Assembly: GCA_029248885.1 (NCBI GenBank)
Contig: JAQWIL010000005.1
Span: 124,001-188,000, forward strand
DNA: 64,000 bases
Reading direction: 5' to 3'
Source: Flavobacteriaceae bacterium
GTDB taxonomy: Bacteria > Bacteroidota > Bacteroidia > Flavobacteriales > Flavobacteriaceae
Shown here: positions 8,021 through 16,495 of the stretch, piece by piece
Numbering within the stretch: position 1 is the stretch's first letter
Layout: the number at the start of each line of letters is the position of its first letter
Made by a program: the position numbers and the translations under genes
Notes under the pieces: generated by a model
Told to the model about the DNA's origin: nothing
Seen by the model: only the letters and a program-made list of their open reading frames with translations
Databases searched by the model: none

Positions 8021-8277
8021 ACCCCGTTCTCAGGGAACAGAAGTGATTGGTTATCTGTGAGCAGGCGTTATTTGTTAATCGGGAATAGGGGTTTTGTTAC
8101 TCCTGTTTGCCGAAGGCAGGTCTCCACGAGTGGGTTTATCTACCGGCGGTAGGAGTCCATTTTTTCCATAGCCTACAATACGTAAATTTAGTGATGCATG
8201 CCGTGTCAAGCACGGCATGACATAACGTTTCAATTCACGATTCATTGTTAACGATTAACTAACAACGATTCACTTTC
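8021..8277. repeat. Hairpin-rich spacer after the trp operon
   Basis: A 257-bp gene-free convergent spacer carrying a series of short inverted repeats: GTTC-tcagg-GAAC (8026-8038), TGCC-gaa-GGCA (8108-8118), CTACC-ggc-GGTAG (8140-8152) and the strongest, ATGCCGTG-tcaag-CACGGCAT (8198-8218). None is followed by a good T tract. They could terminate both convergent transcripts or be REP-like intergenic repeats; a genome-wide count would tell. No convincing ORF was seen. Confidence 0.5.
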
Positions 8278-10014
8278 CTACTCTTTTACAAAACGGTGTA
8301 CCAGGTTTTGGTTGCCGAGTTTTGCGGTGAGCAGATATACGCCTTTGGACAAGTCACTAACGTTGATGCGGTGTGCTGTGCCACTTTGGTGATCTGTCAG
8401 CAAACGCTTACCTCCCAGATCATAAACGGTATATGTTACCGTTCTGGCTTGGGGGCTGTCGATATGTAAAAGCTGTTGCGCGGGGTTGGGATAGACCGAA
8501 ACGCCCTGTTTTGCAAATTCGCTAATGCTTGCCGTAGCAGTCTGGTAGGCAATGCTGATGGCTTCGTCTGCGAAAATCGATAACGAACCATCGTCCTCAA
8601 CCGTTGAGTGGATATAGACCGTCAAAGGAAAAGCGGCCTCCCTTATGGCATCGGCAACGGCCTGGGCATCGGCATCAGCACCGACAACCACCGAACTCCG
8701 AACTCCCGTAGCCGTTTGTATCACCGTCAGTGGAGTATTGCTTTCGCTAATGCTTGTGAGTTCAGCTGCCGTAAAAGAAACTGCGGTACCTGTGGTGCCA
8801 GTGCTAGCCTCACGAAAGGTCGTGTTAAATCCTGAAACTTGGACTGTTGTTGAACGTTCCTCTCCACCAACAATTTTGGCTCCAAAATAGGCTGTTATGG
8901 GATTATCGTGTTGTGCCATCACAAAGGGATCGAGAGAAAAGGTCCATACGGGGTTATCGGCAAGCAAAACGATATCGTTTTCATACAGGCGGACTGGGGT
9001 GGTCTGGACATCGCTGACATAATATAGCGGATGAGCAGCAGTATATACAGATCTCTCATCCGTGATCACCCCTGTTTCATCAGCCGTTAGGGTTAGATTG
9101 TAAATTCTCTCGCTACGTGGATTTGAAAAATTACCACAAAGAATCGTTTCTTCTCCCGCAGGCCAAGTAAAGCTAGCACTGGGATTTGTTCCCGGGTCAT
9201 CTATGGTTTTGCTGTTAGACAAGGAGGTTGCTTCCCGAATTTCGAGGGCTTCATCGGCATAGACCAATAAAGAACCGTCTTCTTGTACTACCCCTTCGGC
9301 ATAGATTTCAAAATGAATGGCTGCATCTTGAATGGCATCGGCAATGGTCTGGGCTTCGGCACCGGCAGGAATGTCAAAATCAACCGATAGCTCGGGTGAA
9401 ACCCCCGTTTGTACCAAACGTAAGCTATGCCCGTCTGTGTCTCCCAACACACCCACCTCCGCAGTGGAAAAAGAAATCGGGGTGCCAATTGTTCCATCAG
9501 GCGATATAACTTCATCTGTGCTGTCAATTCCTGTTATTTCTAATGTTGGAACTTTAATTTCATTATCCTCTAATATAGCGTTAAAAAATGGAGTTAATGG
9601 GTTTTCGAATTGTGCCATCAAAAAGGCATCTATGGAAAAGGTAAATACTGGGTTATCGGCAAGCAAGACCGAATCGTTATCATAAATCCGAACTGGTGTG
9701 AGCTGGGTGTCACTCACATAAGTGAAGGGGTAAGCAGCCGCATAATCCGATCGTTTACTCAAAATGACGTGAGTATCGTTATCATTTAAAAATAAATTAT
9801 ATATCCTTGTTGTATCTTCAAGTGAAGTATCTGTGAAAAGCAATGCGGTGCTTTCCTCATCTGGCCAAGAAATGGTGGCACTTGCGCTAACTCCCGGGTC
9901 GTCTAGGGTTTTGGGTAGGTCGAGCTGTGCCTGGGCAAAGCCAAACGCAAAAAACGCAAAGAACGTAAAGAGTAAACGAGTGAGTTGGTCGTTGATTAAA
10001 GTAAATGGTTTCAT
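8278..10014 (-). CDS. Modular T9SS-secreted surface protein A
   Basis: A 578-residue secreted protein. It has an N-terminal signal peptide (to about residue 30, FAQAQ), two homologous modules of about 220 residues each, and a C-terminal T9SS type A sorting domain (about 505-578) with the SVYPNPA start, VYDLGGK, INVSDLSKGVYLLTAKLG and HRFVKE end. Each module begins KTLDDPG/KTIDDPG...W, contains YVSDxQxTPVR and LADNPVxTFS, and ends in a segment with ADAIxxAA and EDGSLxxxADEAxxI. I do not recognise the module; an adhesin-like beta fold is likely. The tail is nearly identical to that of the next gene, so the two arose by duplication and recombination. Final location should be the cell surface or medium. 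Confidence 0.85.
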   Translation of the reverse strand: MKPFTLINDQLTRLLFTFFAFFAFGFAQAQLDLPKTLDDPGVSASATISWPDEESTALLFTDTSLEDTTRIYNLFLNDNDTHVILSKRSDYAAAYPFTYVSDTQLTPVRIYDNDSVLLADNPVFTFSIDAFLMAQFENPLTPFFNAILEDNEIKVPTLEITGIDSTDEVISPDGTIGTPISFSTAEVGVLGDTDGHSLRLVQTGVSPELSVDFDIPAGAEAQTIADAIQDAAIHFEIYAEGVVQEDGSLLVYADEALEIREATSLSNSKTIDDPGTNPSASFTWPAGEETILCGNFSNPRSERIYNLTLTADETGVITDERSVYTAAHPLYYVSDVQTTPVRLYENDIVLLADNPVWTFSLDPFVMAQHDNPITAYFGAKIVGGEERSTTVQVSGFNTTFREASTGTTGTAVSFTAAELTSISESNTPLTVIQTATGVRSSVVVGADADAQAVADAIREAAFPLTVYIHSTVEDDGSLSIFADEAISIAYQTATASISEFAKQGVSVYPNPAQQLLHIDSPQARTVTYTVYDLGGKRLLTDHQSGTAHRINVSDLSKGVYLLTAKLGNQNLVHRFVKE

Positions 10015-10045
10015 AAGAAATGGATTATTGTTATTAAAAAATGGG

Positions 10046-12397
10046 TTATTCCTTCACAAAACGGTGTGTCAGATTTTGGTTGCCGAGTTTTGCGGTGAGC
10101 AAATACACCCCTTTGGACAAGTCACTAACGTTGATGCGGTGGGTTTGTCCACTGGCACTTTGTGTCGCCAACTCCTTTCCGGAGAGGTCAAAGACCGTGT
10201 ATTGCACATTGGTTGCACTTTGATATGCGATGTGCAAGAATAAGTCAACAGGGTTTGGGTAGATCCAAAGAGTTTGTGCTTTTAAATGATCTACATGCGT
10301 TGTAGCATAAACAATAACTGTTCTGGTCACCTCGTCTGCGTTGTTCCCTGCAGCATCACTTACATTATAGGTTATCGTATAGGTTCCCGCTGTGCTAGTA
10401 TCGACAGGGTTGACCGTAACAATGCTCTCCGTCAAATCTCCATCGAATGAATCTGTGGCTGTGGCGCCAGCATCAGTATAATCTTCGTCAACATCAAGAT
10501 TCACATCTGACGGGCGGACATTTGTTATCGGCTCATTATCATAGATATAGCGCACATAGGCCGTTTCTGTTTCTGCGATAGATTGCGCACCGCCGTTTGC
10601 GTGCCCAGCGTTTCCTGTATCTACCCATCTCTCACCGGGACTACTCCCAACCGTTTGTGTCCAAAGCAAATTTGCGTCATAACCACAACCTGTTCCCTTA
10701 GTCGCATCGTCTTGCAACTCTAGAAGGGTTGGTAAGCGAGCACCTGCCGCTTCGACGAGTTCCAACGCTTGGGCATAGGTTACTGCACCAGAACAAGCCA
10801 CATCACTGGGCTGGGAAAAGCCCGTCACTCCAGTACTTGTCGATCTAGCAGACCCTGTGTGAGCATCTGGCCGATCAACAGAAGACCCACTTTCGATCAG
10901 CTCATCAAACTGAGAAAAGTAATCCACATTACCAAGTGGGGTAATCACAGGTGGGCTAAGGTCGGCTACGTGTACTGTTCTGCTCACCTCATTTGCGGCA
11001 TTGCCGGCAGAATCAGTCACATTGTAGGTTACCGTATAGGTCCCTATTTTGTTTGGATTCACAGGATTGACTGTAACGATACTCGCCGTCAAATCTCCAT
11101 CTGCATCATCTATGGCCGTGGCACCTACATCTGTATATGGCTTTCCATAATCGTGGTACACATCTGACGGAAGGGTGTTTGTTATCGGCTCATTGTCATA
11201 GATATAACGCACATAGGCCGTTGCTGTTTCTGCGATTGATTTGGGAGCTGAAGATGAATATCTTCCTTTATCAACCATGCGTTCTCCTGGATTACTCCCA
11301 ACCGTTTGTGTCCATAGAAAATTTACGTCATAGTTACAACCCGTTCCCCTAGTCGCATCGTCTTGCAACTCTAGAAGGGTTGGTAAGCGAGCACCTGCCG
11401 CTTCGACGAGTTCCAACGCTTGGGCATAGGTTACTGCACCAGAACAAGCCACACCATTGGGCTGGGAAAAGCCCGTCACACCAGTACTTGTCGATCTAGC
11501 AGACCCTGTGTGAGCATCTGGCCGATCAGCGGAAGACCCGCTTTCGATCAGCTCATCAAACTGAGAAAAATAGTCCAACTCACCAAGTGGGATAATGACC
11601 GGGGGATTGTCAGTAATTTCGATAGCTTCATCAGCATAGACCGATAAGGAACCGTCTTCTTGTACCACCCCTTTGGCATAAATTTCAATTTGGGCTGCTG
11701 CATCTTGAATGGCATCGGCAATGGCCTGGGTATTGGCATTGGCAGAAATGGTAATATTAGCCGATCGCACTGTAGAAACGCCCTTTTGTGACAAGAGTAA
11801 CGTATGCCCATCTGTATCCCCCAACAGGCTCAGTTCTGCAGTGGAAAAGGTCAGTGGAGTACCCCAAGTTCCGACTACGTCAGGGGGATCTTGCGTGTCA
11901 GCAGCATAAAGACTCAATTTGGCTTGATCCCCAAAATAGGGGGTGATCGGTTGATTCTCATTGGGATGGTTTCGCTCTTGTTGGAGTGCCACAAAGGGGT
12001 CTAGGGTAAACTGGAATTGCAGATTGGCAGATATGGGAATGGTGTCCAATGTAGCAATAGTAAATGGCGTCAGGTGATTATCATCTGTATAGGTGAATCG
12101 ATAGTGATTTGTACTATAGCCTGTCGATGATCGCCTGTGAATATGGATTTTGGATGAAGGGGTGTGGCGATTGCCAACTATCAAAGTAATGGATTCATTA
12201 TTAGGAAGAATTTGAGAAAAGGTAAAAGTATAAGACCCAGAATAATCATTCCAGTTGATGGTATAAGCAGGACTCGTTCCTGGGTCTTCTAGGGTTTTGG
12301 GTAGGTTGAGCTGTGCCTGGGCAAAGCCAAGACCAATGAGAAAAAAAACAATCGAAAATAAACGAGTGGATAAACCACAGGTTATAGATAAATTCAT
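10046..12397 (-). CDS. Modular T9SS-secreted surface protein B
   Basis: A 783-residue paralogue of its neighbour. Order: signal peptide (MNLSITCGL...FAQAQ), one copy of the KTLEDPG...ADEAIEI module, then two tandem repeats each made of a DUF1566/Lcl-like domain (CSGAVTYAQALELVEAAGARLPTLLELQDD cut here into its key GARLPT and LWTQT parts) plus a DUF5011-type Ig-like domain (TYTVTYNVTDSAGN, TYTITYNVSDAAGN), and a T9SS type A C-terminal domain starting IYPNPV. I chose ATG 12397 because the signal peptide begins there; upstream codons read as non-signal sequence. DUF5011 domains are common in bacterial surface proteins, and Lcl folds are C-type-lectin-like, so ligand binding is possible. No SusC/D partner is nearby. 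Confidence 0.83.
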   Translation of the reverse strand: MNLSITCGLSTRLFSIVFFLIGLGFAQAQLNLPKTLEDPGTSPAYTINWNDYSGSYTFTFSQILPNNESITLIVGNRHTPSSKIHIHRRSSTGYSTNHYRFTYTDDNHLTPFTIATLDTIPISANLQFQFTLDPFVALQQERNHPNENQPITPYFGDQAKLSLYAADTQDPPDVVGTWGTPLTFSTAELSLLGDTDGHTLLLSQKGVSTVRSANITISANANTQAIADAIQDAAAQIEIYAKGVVQEDGSLSVYADEAIEITDNPPVIIPLGELDYFSQFDELIESGSSADRPDAHTGSARSTSTGVTGFSQPNGVACSGAVTYAQALELVEAAGARLPTLLELQDDATRGTGCNYDVNFLWTQTVGSNPGERMVDKGRYSSSAPKSIAETATAYVRYIYDNEPITNTLPSDVYHDYGKPYTDVGATAIDDADGDLTASIVTVNPVNPNKIGTYTVTYNVTDSAGNAANEVSRTVHVADLSPPVITPLGNVDYFSQFDELIESGSSVDRPDAHTGSARSTSTGVTGFSQPSDVACSGAVTYAQALELVEAAGARLPTLLELQDDATKGTGCGYDANLLWTQTVGSSPGERWVDTGNAGHANGGAQSIAETETAYVRYIYDNEPITNVRPSDVNLDVDEDYTDAGATATDSFDGDLTESIVTVNPVDTSTAGTYTITYNVSDAAGNNADEVTRTVIVYATTHVDHLKAQTLWIYPNPVDLFLHIAYQSATNVQYTVFDLSGKELATQSASGQTHRINVSDLSKGVYLLTAKLGNQNLTHRFVKE
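10505..11613 (-). repeat. Tandem intragenic duplication, 651-bp period
   Basis: Within protein B, sequence around 10505-10955 recurs at about 11159-11613 with a constant offset of 651 bp (217 codons). For example CGCATCGTCTTGCAACTC occurs at 10703 and 11354. Long stretches are nearly identical at DNA level, including synonymous positions, which suggests a recent duplication or ongoing gene conversion. Confidence 0.8.
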
Positions 12398-12484
12398 GAT
12401 AGGTAAGATTTGTGATGTTAAAGAAACAAAATGTTTTGGAAACAATCAAATTCTTGCTATTGAATTCAAATTGAAAACGTGGGG

Positions 12485-12601
12485 ATGACAAAGGTCAATT
12501 GGCATGCAGTGGAATTATCGCCAGAAGGCAACACAGACAAAGCATTTTGGAAAACGATGATTGATCCCCAACCCATCATTGGGCTGACCTTTGGGTGGTA
12601 A
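12485..12601 (+). CDS. Possible small ORF or gene remnant (38 aa)
   Basis: An ATG-started ORF reading MTKVNWHAVELSPEGNTDKA and ending PQPIIGLTFGW, with an in-frame stop 24 bp upstream of its ATG. It lies between protein B and yaaA, the stop 15 bp from the yaaA stop. The composition looks protein-like but I recognise no family and see no promoter box. It could be the tail of a lost gene. Confidence 0.22.
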   Translation: MTKVNWHAVELSPEGNTDKAFWKTMIDPQPIIGLTFGW

Positions 12602-12616
12602 ACTTACTCAAGTGGA

Positions 12617-13378
12617 TTAGCGCACAAACACAGGTGCAGCAGGGTCGGTGGTATGTTCTTCACTGTAGCGGTAGCCGTCGCGGTCAAAGCCCAATATATC
12701 ATCAGCAGTTTGGGCATTGGTATCGATGAGGTAGCGCGCCATCAATCCTCTGGCTTTTTTGGCATAAAAAGAAATGATTTTTAGCGTACCGTTTTTGTAA
12801 TCTTTAAATACAGGTTCAATGACATTTGCATTTAAATCCCCAAAAGAAACAGCAGAGGCATATTCCTTACTCGCAAGGTTCACGACACACTCATCGGGTT
12901 GGAGTTCACGATTGAGTTGGGCAGTGATTTTATCTTGCCAAAAACCGTACAAATTCTTGCTGCCATTCACTGCAAAAGAAGTGCCCATTTCCAAGCGGTA
13001 GGGCTGCATGAGATCAAAAGGTTTGAGTACGCCATAAAGACCTGAAAGGATACGTAAGCTATTGTTGAGCGTATCCCATTTGCCTTCCTCGATCGTATAG
13101 GCGTCGAGGCCAGTATAGACATCTCCATCAAAAGCATACACCGCAGGGCGTGCATTATCGGCTGTAAAGGGAACCGAAAAGCTTTGGTTTCGAGTCCAAT
13201 TGAGCTCGGCGAGTTTGTCAGAAATTCCCATGATTGCCTTTAGCTCGGCAGGAGATTTTTTTCGCAAAGCCGTATTGAGGGTAGCCGCTTGCTGAACAAA
13301 AACGGGTTGACTGCAAGTGGCATGCGGCAAAGGGCTTTCGTAATTCAAAGACTTGGCAGGGGATACTAAGAGTTTCAT
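12617..13378 (-). CDS. yaaA: YaaA family peroxide stress protein
   Basis: A 253-residue DUF328/UPF0246 protein, full length, beginning MKLLVSPAKSLNYE as in the E. coli YaaA family and keeping the family's YDGDVYTGLDA-like (AFDGDVYTGLDAYT), SGLYGVLKPFDLMQPYRLEMG, NLASKEY and ISFYAKKARGLMARY segments. In E. coli YaaA lowers free iron and limits oxidative DNA damage; DNA-binding activity has also been ascribed. It seems to be a single gene with its own promoter (TATTTTTG box at 13395-13402). Confidence 0.93.
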   Translation of the reverse strand: MKLLVSPAKSLNYESPLPHATCSQPVFVQQAATLNTALRKKSPAELKAIMGISDKLAELNWTRNQSFSVPFTADNARPAVYAFDGDVYTGLDAYTIEEGKWDTLNNSLRILSGLYGVLKPFDLMQPYRLEMGTSFAVNGSKNLYGFWQDKITAQLNRELQPDECVVNLASKEYASAVSFGDLNANVIEPVFKDYKNGTLKIISFYAKKARGLMARYLIDTNAQTADDILGFDRDGYRYSEEHTTDPAAPVFVR

Positions 13379-13394
13379 ATCGACAGCTTTTTGT

Positions 13395-13425
13395 CAAAAA
13401 TAACAAGGGTTTTTGGGATAGGCAA
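13395..13425 (-). promoter_or_regulatory. yaaA promoter
   Basis: On the minus strand TATTTTTG (13402-13395) is a consensus -7 box and TTG at 13425-13423 lies 20 bp upstream as a -33 element. The ATG is 16 nt downstream of the box. Confidence 0.55.
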
Positions 13426-13463
13426 GTTCCAGATATTCAAAGTGTTGATTATAAAATAAACCC

Positions 13464-14483
13464 TCAATCCAATCTGTGCTTCGCATAGTGTCGCCATTTG
13501 TCCAGGGCGGTCAGCATATCGTCGGGCAGGGGTGCTTCAAATGACATCGGTTTGCCAGTGACGGGATGTTCAAAGCCAAGGGTTTGGGCGTGAAGTGCTT
13601 GGCGTGGGAGTAGCTTGAAGCAATTGTCCACAAACTGTTTGTATTTTGTAAACATGGTGCCTTTTAAAATGCGATCCCCTCCATAACGCGCATCACTAAA
13701 AAGGGTGTGCCCTATCGACTTCAGATGCGCTCGGATCTGATGGGTACGTCCCGTTTCGAGTTGGCAGCGAAGTAAAGTGGTGTAGCCATAACGTTCGGCC
13801 ACCTCATAGTGGGTGATGGCTTCTTTGCCTTGGTCCCCGTCGGGAAACACGGTCATCAACAATCTGTTTTTGGGATCTCTACCAATATTTCCTTCAATAG
13901 TGCCTTTGTCATCCAGAACATCGCCCCAGACCAATGCGAGATAGCTACGCTCGGAAGTTTTGTCAAAAAACTGTTTGGCTAAGTGTGTCATGGCCTGTTC
14001 TGTTTTGGCAATAACGAGCAAGCCGCTGGTGTCTTTATCAATCCGATGAACCAAGCCAGGTCGCTCATTGGCGTTTAAGGGTAAAGACTCCAAATGGTGT
14101 AGCAGAGCATTGAGCAGCGTGCCACTGTAATTTCCATGGCCAGGATGAACAACCATGCCTGCGACTTTATTGACCACAACCAAGGCATCATCTTCATAGA
14201 CGATGTCGAGGGGAATTTCTTCTCCGACGAGTAAGTTTTCATACGGAGGATGGGCAAACAAAACTTGCACTTTATCTCCCCCTTTGACCTTATAGTTGGA
14301 TTTGACAGCTAGGTCGTTGACATGGACACTCCCGGCTTTGGCTGCTCGTTGGATTTTGTTGCGGGTGGCATTTTCAATACGATTCATCAAAAACTTATCG
14401 ACGCGCAAGGCTTGTTGCCCACTGTCGGCCGTAAAGGCATAATGCTCATAGAGTGTATCGTCTTGGTCTTGTGTTTCCATCAT
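13464..14483 (-). CDS. rluD: RluA/RluD family rRNA pseudouridine synthase
   Basis: A 339-residue pseudouridine synthase: an N-terminal S4 RNA-binding domain (about residues 25-75, LRVDKFLMNRI...GSVHVNDLAVKSNYKVKGGD) and the catalytic domain with HRIDKDTSGLLVIAKT, where Asp149 is the nucleophile. Length and S4 domain fit RluD, which modifies helix 69 of 23S rRNA, but RluC-type specificity cannot be excluded. It overlaps the upstream PASTA gene by 4 bp and is probably co-transcribed with it. Confidence 0.9.
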   Translation of the reverse strand: MMETQDQDDTLYEHYAFTADSGQQALRVDKFLMNRIENATRNKIQRAAKAGSVHVNDLAVKSNYKVKGGDKVQVLFAHPPYENLLVGEEIPLDIVYEDDALVVVNKVAGMVVHPGHGNYSGTLLNALLHHLESLPLNANERPGLVHRIDKDTSGLLVIAKTEQAMTHLAKQFFDKTSERSYLALVWGDVLDDKGTIEGNIGRDPKNRLLMTVFPDGDQGKEAITHYEVAERYGYTTLLRCQLETGRTHQIRAHLKSIGHTLFSDARYGGDRILKGTMFTKYKQFVDNCFKLLPRQALHAQTLGFEHPVTGKPMSFEAPLPDDMLTALDKWRHYAKHRLD

Positions 14484-15037
14484 CGCCCTCGCCTTCCATT
14501 TCCAAGAACCAAATCGACTGTGGACGATTTTGGGATTTTAGCACCCGGTTCAATCTCGTCCCCGTCGAAGCGCATAGCCAAGACCATGTCTTTACCGATA
14601 TTGTTGCGATAGCTAATGTTTCCAACCTCCAATCCGACAGCACGCAAAGAAGAGACTGCATTGCGATAGGTCACTTGCACCACGTTGGGTATGGATACTT
14701 TTCGATAGGTAGATGGGTTGAGTGTAAGGTAAATTTTGCGTCCTCGCTTGACTTCATCATGGGCGCGCGGTTGGTGTTCGATAATTGAAAACGGAGGGAT
14801 TTCGGGATTGAATTGGGTGGAGTCCATCACTTCAAAATTGAGTCGCAAATCGGAAAGCAACGCTTCGGCCTCTGTCAAAGGCATTTGGTAAAGATTCGGC
14901 ACCTCGATCAAACGGTTTTGGCGGGTGTGAAAACGCAATACCAAAAACAATAAAAAAATCAAACCTACCCCAACAACCCCTGCTTGAAGGAGTGACAAGA
15001 AAAAGGTTTTACTGATAAAAAATCGAAGTTGTCGCAT
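14480..15037 (-). CDS. Single-pass membrane protein with PASTA domains
   Basis: A 185-residue protein with one N-terminal transmembrane helix (about residues 14-38, LLQAGVVGVGLIFLLFLVL) and two to three PASTA repeats outside (IEVPNLYQMPLTEAEALL, VSIPNVVQVTYRNAVSSL, IPKSSTVDLVLG). PASTA domains bind peptidoglycan-like or beta-lactam ligands in kinases and PBPs; here no kinase or transpeptidase is attached. I chose ATG 15037 rather than the in-frame ATG at 15076, which would lie inside ddl. It diverges from ddl, another peptidoglycan gene, and precedes rluD with a 4-bp overlap. Confidence 0.88.
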   Translation of the reverse strand: MRQLRFFISKTFFLSLLQAGVVGVGLIFLLFLVLRFHTRQNRLIEVPNLYQMPLTEAEALLSDLRLNFEVMDSTQFNPEIPPFSIIEHQPRAHDEVKRGRKIYLTLNPSTYRKVSIPNVVQVTYRNAVSSLRAVGLEVGNISYRNNIGKDMVLAMRFDGDEIEPGAKIPKSSTVDLVLGNGRRGR

Positions 15038-15042
15038 TCGGC

Positions 15043-15050
15043 CAAAATTA
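15043..15050 (-). promoter_or_regulatory. -7 box of the PASTA-rluD unit
   Basis: TAATTTTG on the minus strand, a full match to TAnnTTTG, ends 5 nt before the ATG at 15037. It lies only 4 bp from the oppositely oriented ddl box. No -33 TTG was found, so strength is uncertain. Confidence 0.5.
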
Positions 15051-15054
15051 ATGA

Positions 15055-15062
15055 TATTTTTG
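15055..15062 (+). promoter_or_regulatory. ddl -7 box
   Basis: TATTTTTG ends 4 nt (TCAA) before the ddl ATG at 15067; TTG at 15029-15031 is a -33 candidate with a 23-bp spacer, placed within the divergent gene's first codons. Transcription would start at or next to the ATG. Confidence 0.6.
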
Positions 15063-15066
15063 TCAA

Positions 15067-16029
15067 ATGAAGCCACGAGTAGCCGTTATCATGGGTGGGT
15101 ACACCTCCGAGCACAACATTTCATTGAAAAGTGGCGCTGTCGTGATGGCGCATATCAACAGGGAGGTTTATGATCTTTATGCCGTCCGCGTCGACAAAGA
15201 TGCCTGGCTTGTTGAGGTTGATGGTAGATGGAAACCGATTGACATTGCTGATTTTAGCAGCGGTGATCTTCGTTTTGATGTTGTGTTTAATGCTGTGCAT
15301 GGTACGCCGGGTGAAAATGGAGAGATACAGGCCTATTTTGATAGTTTGCAGATCCCCTATACTGGCTGTGCAGCAGAAGTCTCTTCCCTCACCTACAACA
15401 AGACAAAAACCTTAGCGTACTTAGCACCCCATGGGATTGCCATGGCAAAGCGAATTGTCCTTTCGGCTGGGGACGTAATTGATACGCAAGAGATTGTCGC
15501 AAAAGTGGGGCTACCCTGCTTTGTTAAAGCCAACCAAGCGGGAAGTAGCTTTGGCGTGTCAAAGGTGTACCAAGAGAACAACTTGCGTGCGGCGATTGAG
15601 GTTGCCCAAAGAGAAGATAGCGAGGTGTTGATCGAGTCGTTTTTGGAGGGAACCGAAGTGTCTATTGGCGTCATCACCTATCAGGGCAAAGTACTTGTTT
15701 TGGCACCAACAGAAATCGTCACAGATGAGGATTTTTTTGATTTTAGTGCCAAATACGAAGGGAAATCGGAAGAAATTACGCCTGCTCGATTGGGTGAATC
15801 GCAATATCAAGCATTGCGAATTGCAGCGGAAAAAGTATATACCGCTCTGGGTATGAAAGGCATGAGCCGAAGTGATTTTATATTTGTTGGAGACGTCCCC
15901 CACTTTTTGGAAATCAATACCGTTCCAGGGCTAACAGAAGAGAGTTTACTACCCCAGCAAGCCAAACACGCTGGCATATCGCTGAGAGATCTATTTGGCA
16001 ACGCGCTGGTCGAAGCCATGGAAAAATAA
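15067..16029 (+). CDS. ddl: D-alanine--D-alanine ligase
   Basis: ATP-grasp enzyme making the D-Ala-D-Ala dipeptide of peptidoglycan. The 320-residue protein opens with VAVIMGGYTSEHNISLKSG (the D-Ala binding region), continues with VFNAVHGTPGENGEIQAYF, the ATP-grasp LPCFVKANQAGSSFGVSKV, EVLIESFLEGTEVS, and ends with the Mg-binding FLEINTVPGL. Length and motifs are standard. It diverges from the PASTA gene and its end is followed after 13 bp by coaD. Confidence 0.96.
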   Translation: MKPRVAVIMGGYTSEHNISLKSGAVVMAHINREVYDLYAVRVDKDAWLVEVDGRWKPIDIADFSSGDLRFDVVFNAVHGTPGENGEIQAYFDSLQIPYTGCAAEVSSLTYNKTKTLAYLAPHGIAMAKRIVLSAGDVIDTQEIVAKVGLPCFVKANQAGSSFGVSKVYQENNLRAAIEVAQREDSEVLIESFLEGTEVSIGVITYQGKVLVLAPTEIVTDEDFFDFSAKYEGKSEEITPARLGESQYQALRIAAEKVYTALGMKGMSRSDFIFVGDVPHFLEINTVPGLTEESLLPQQAKHAGISLRDLFGNALVEAMEK

Positions 16030-16030
16030 A

Positions 16031-16038
16031 TACCTTTG
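16031..16038 (+). promoter_or_regulatory. coaD -7 box
   Basis: TACCTTTG lies 1 bp past the ddl stop and 4 nt (CACT) before the coaD ATG. No TTG at the correct -33 spacing; read-through from ddl is also possible. Confidence 0.5.
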
Positions 16039-16042
16039 CACT

Positions 16043-16495
16043 ATGAAACGAGCTGTTTTTCCTGGGTCTTTTGATCCCCTTACCTTGGGTCACCAAGACA
16101 TCGTAGAACGAGGGGCGACCATTTTTGATGAGATTATCGTCGGCATCGGGCACAACGCTGAGAAAAAGCATATGTTCACAGTCGAGCAGCGCAAACGATT
16201 TATTGCGCAATGCTTTCATGACAACCCCAGAGTGAAAGTGATGGATTACCAAGGGCTTACCATTGATTTCTGTAAATCAGTAGGTGCCAAATACCTTCTT
16301 CGTGGTGTTCGGAACCACGGTGATTTTGAGTTTGAAAAAGCCATTGCCCGAACCAACCGTGAGTTGTCAAATATTGAAACGGTCTTTTTATTGACCTCAA
16401 TACAAACTTCATTTATCAGCAGTAGCATCGTTAGAGAAATCATCCGCAACAAAGGAGACTACAAACGATTTGTGCCAGATTGTGTTCGGATTTAA
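16043..16495 (+). CDS. coaD: Phosphopantetheine adenylyltransferase
   Basis: Catalyses the fourth step of coenzyme A synthesis, adenylating 4'-phosphopantetheine. The 150-residue protein starts with KRAVFPGSFDPLTLGHQDI, including the nucleotidyltransferase T-x-G-H motif (residues 14-17), and has YLLRGVRNHGDFEFE and the ISSSIVREI motif. ATG 16043 was chosen since the longer frame begins inside ddl and adds a non-homologous extension. Its end overlaps the convergent NUDIX gene by 4 bp. Confidence 0.95.
   Translation: MKRAVFPGSFDPLTLGHQDIVERGATIFDEIIVGIGHNAEKKHMFTVEQRKRFIAQCFHDNPRVKVMDYQGLTIDFCKSVGAKYLLRGVRNHGDFEFEKAIARTNRELSNIETVFLLTSIQTSFISSSIVREIIRNKGDYKRFVPDCVRI

Noticed and set aside
8278-12397. 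Possible toxin or defence system in the two repetitive proteins
   Set aside because: Both have Sec signal peptides and T9SS C-terminal domains, and no nuclease, toxin or immunity gene is adjacent, so a surface-protein role is much more likely.
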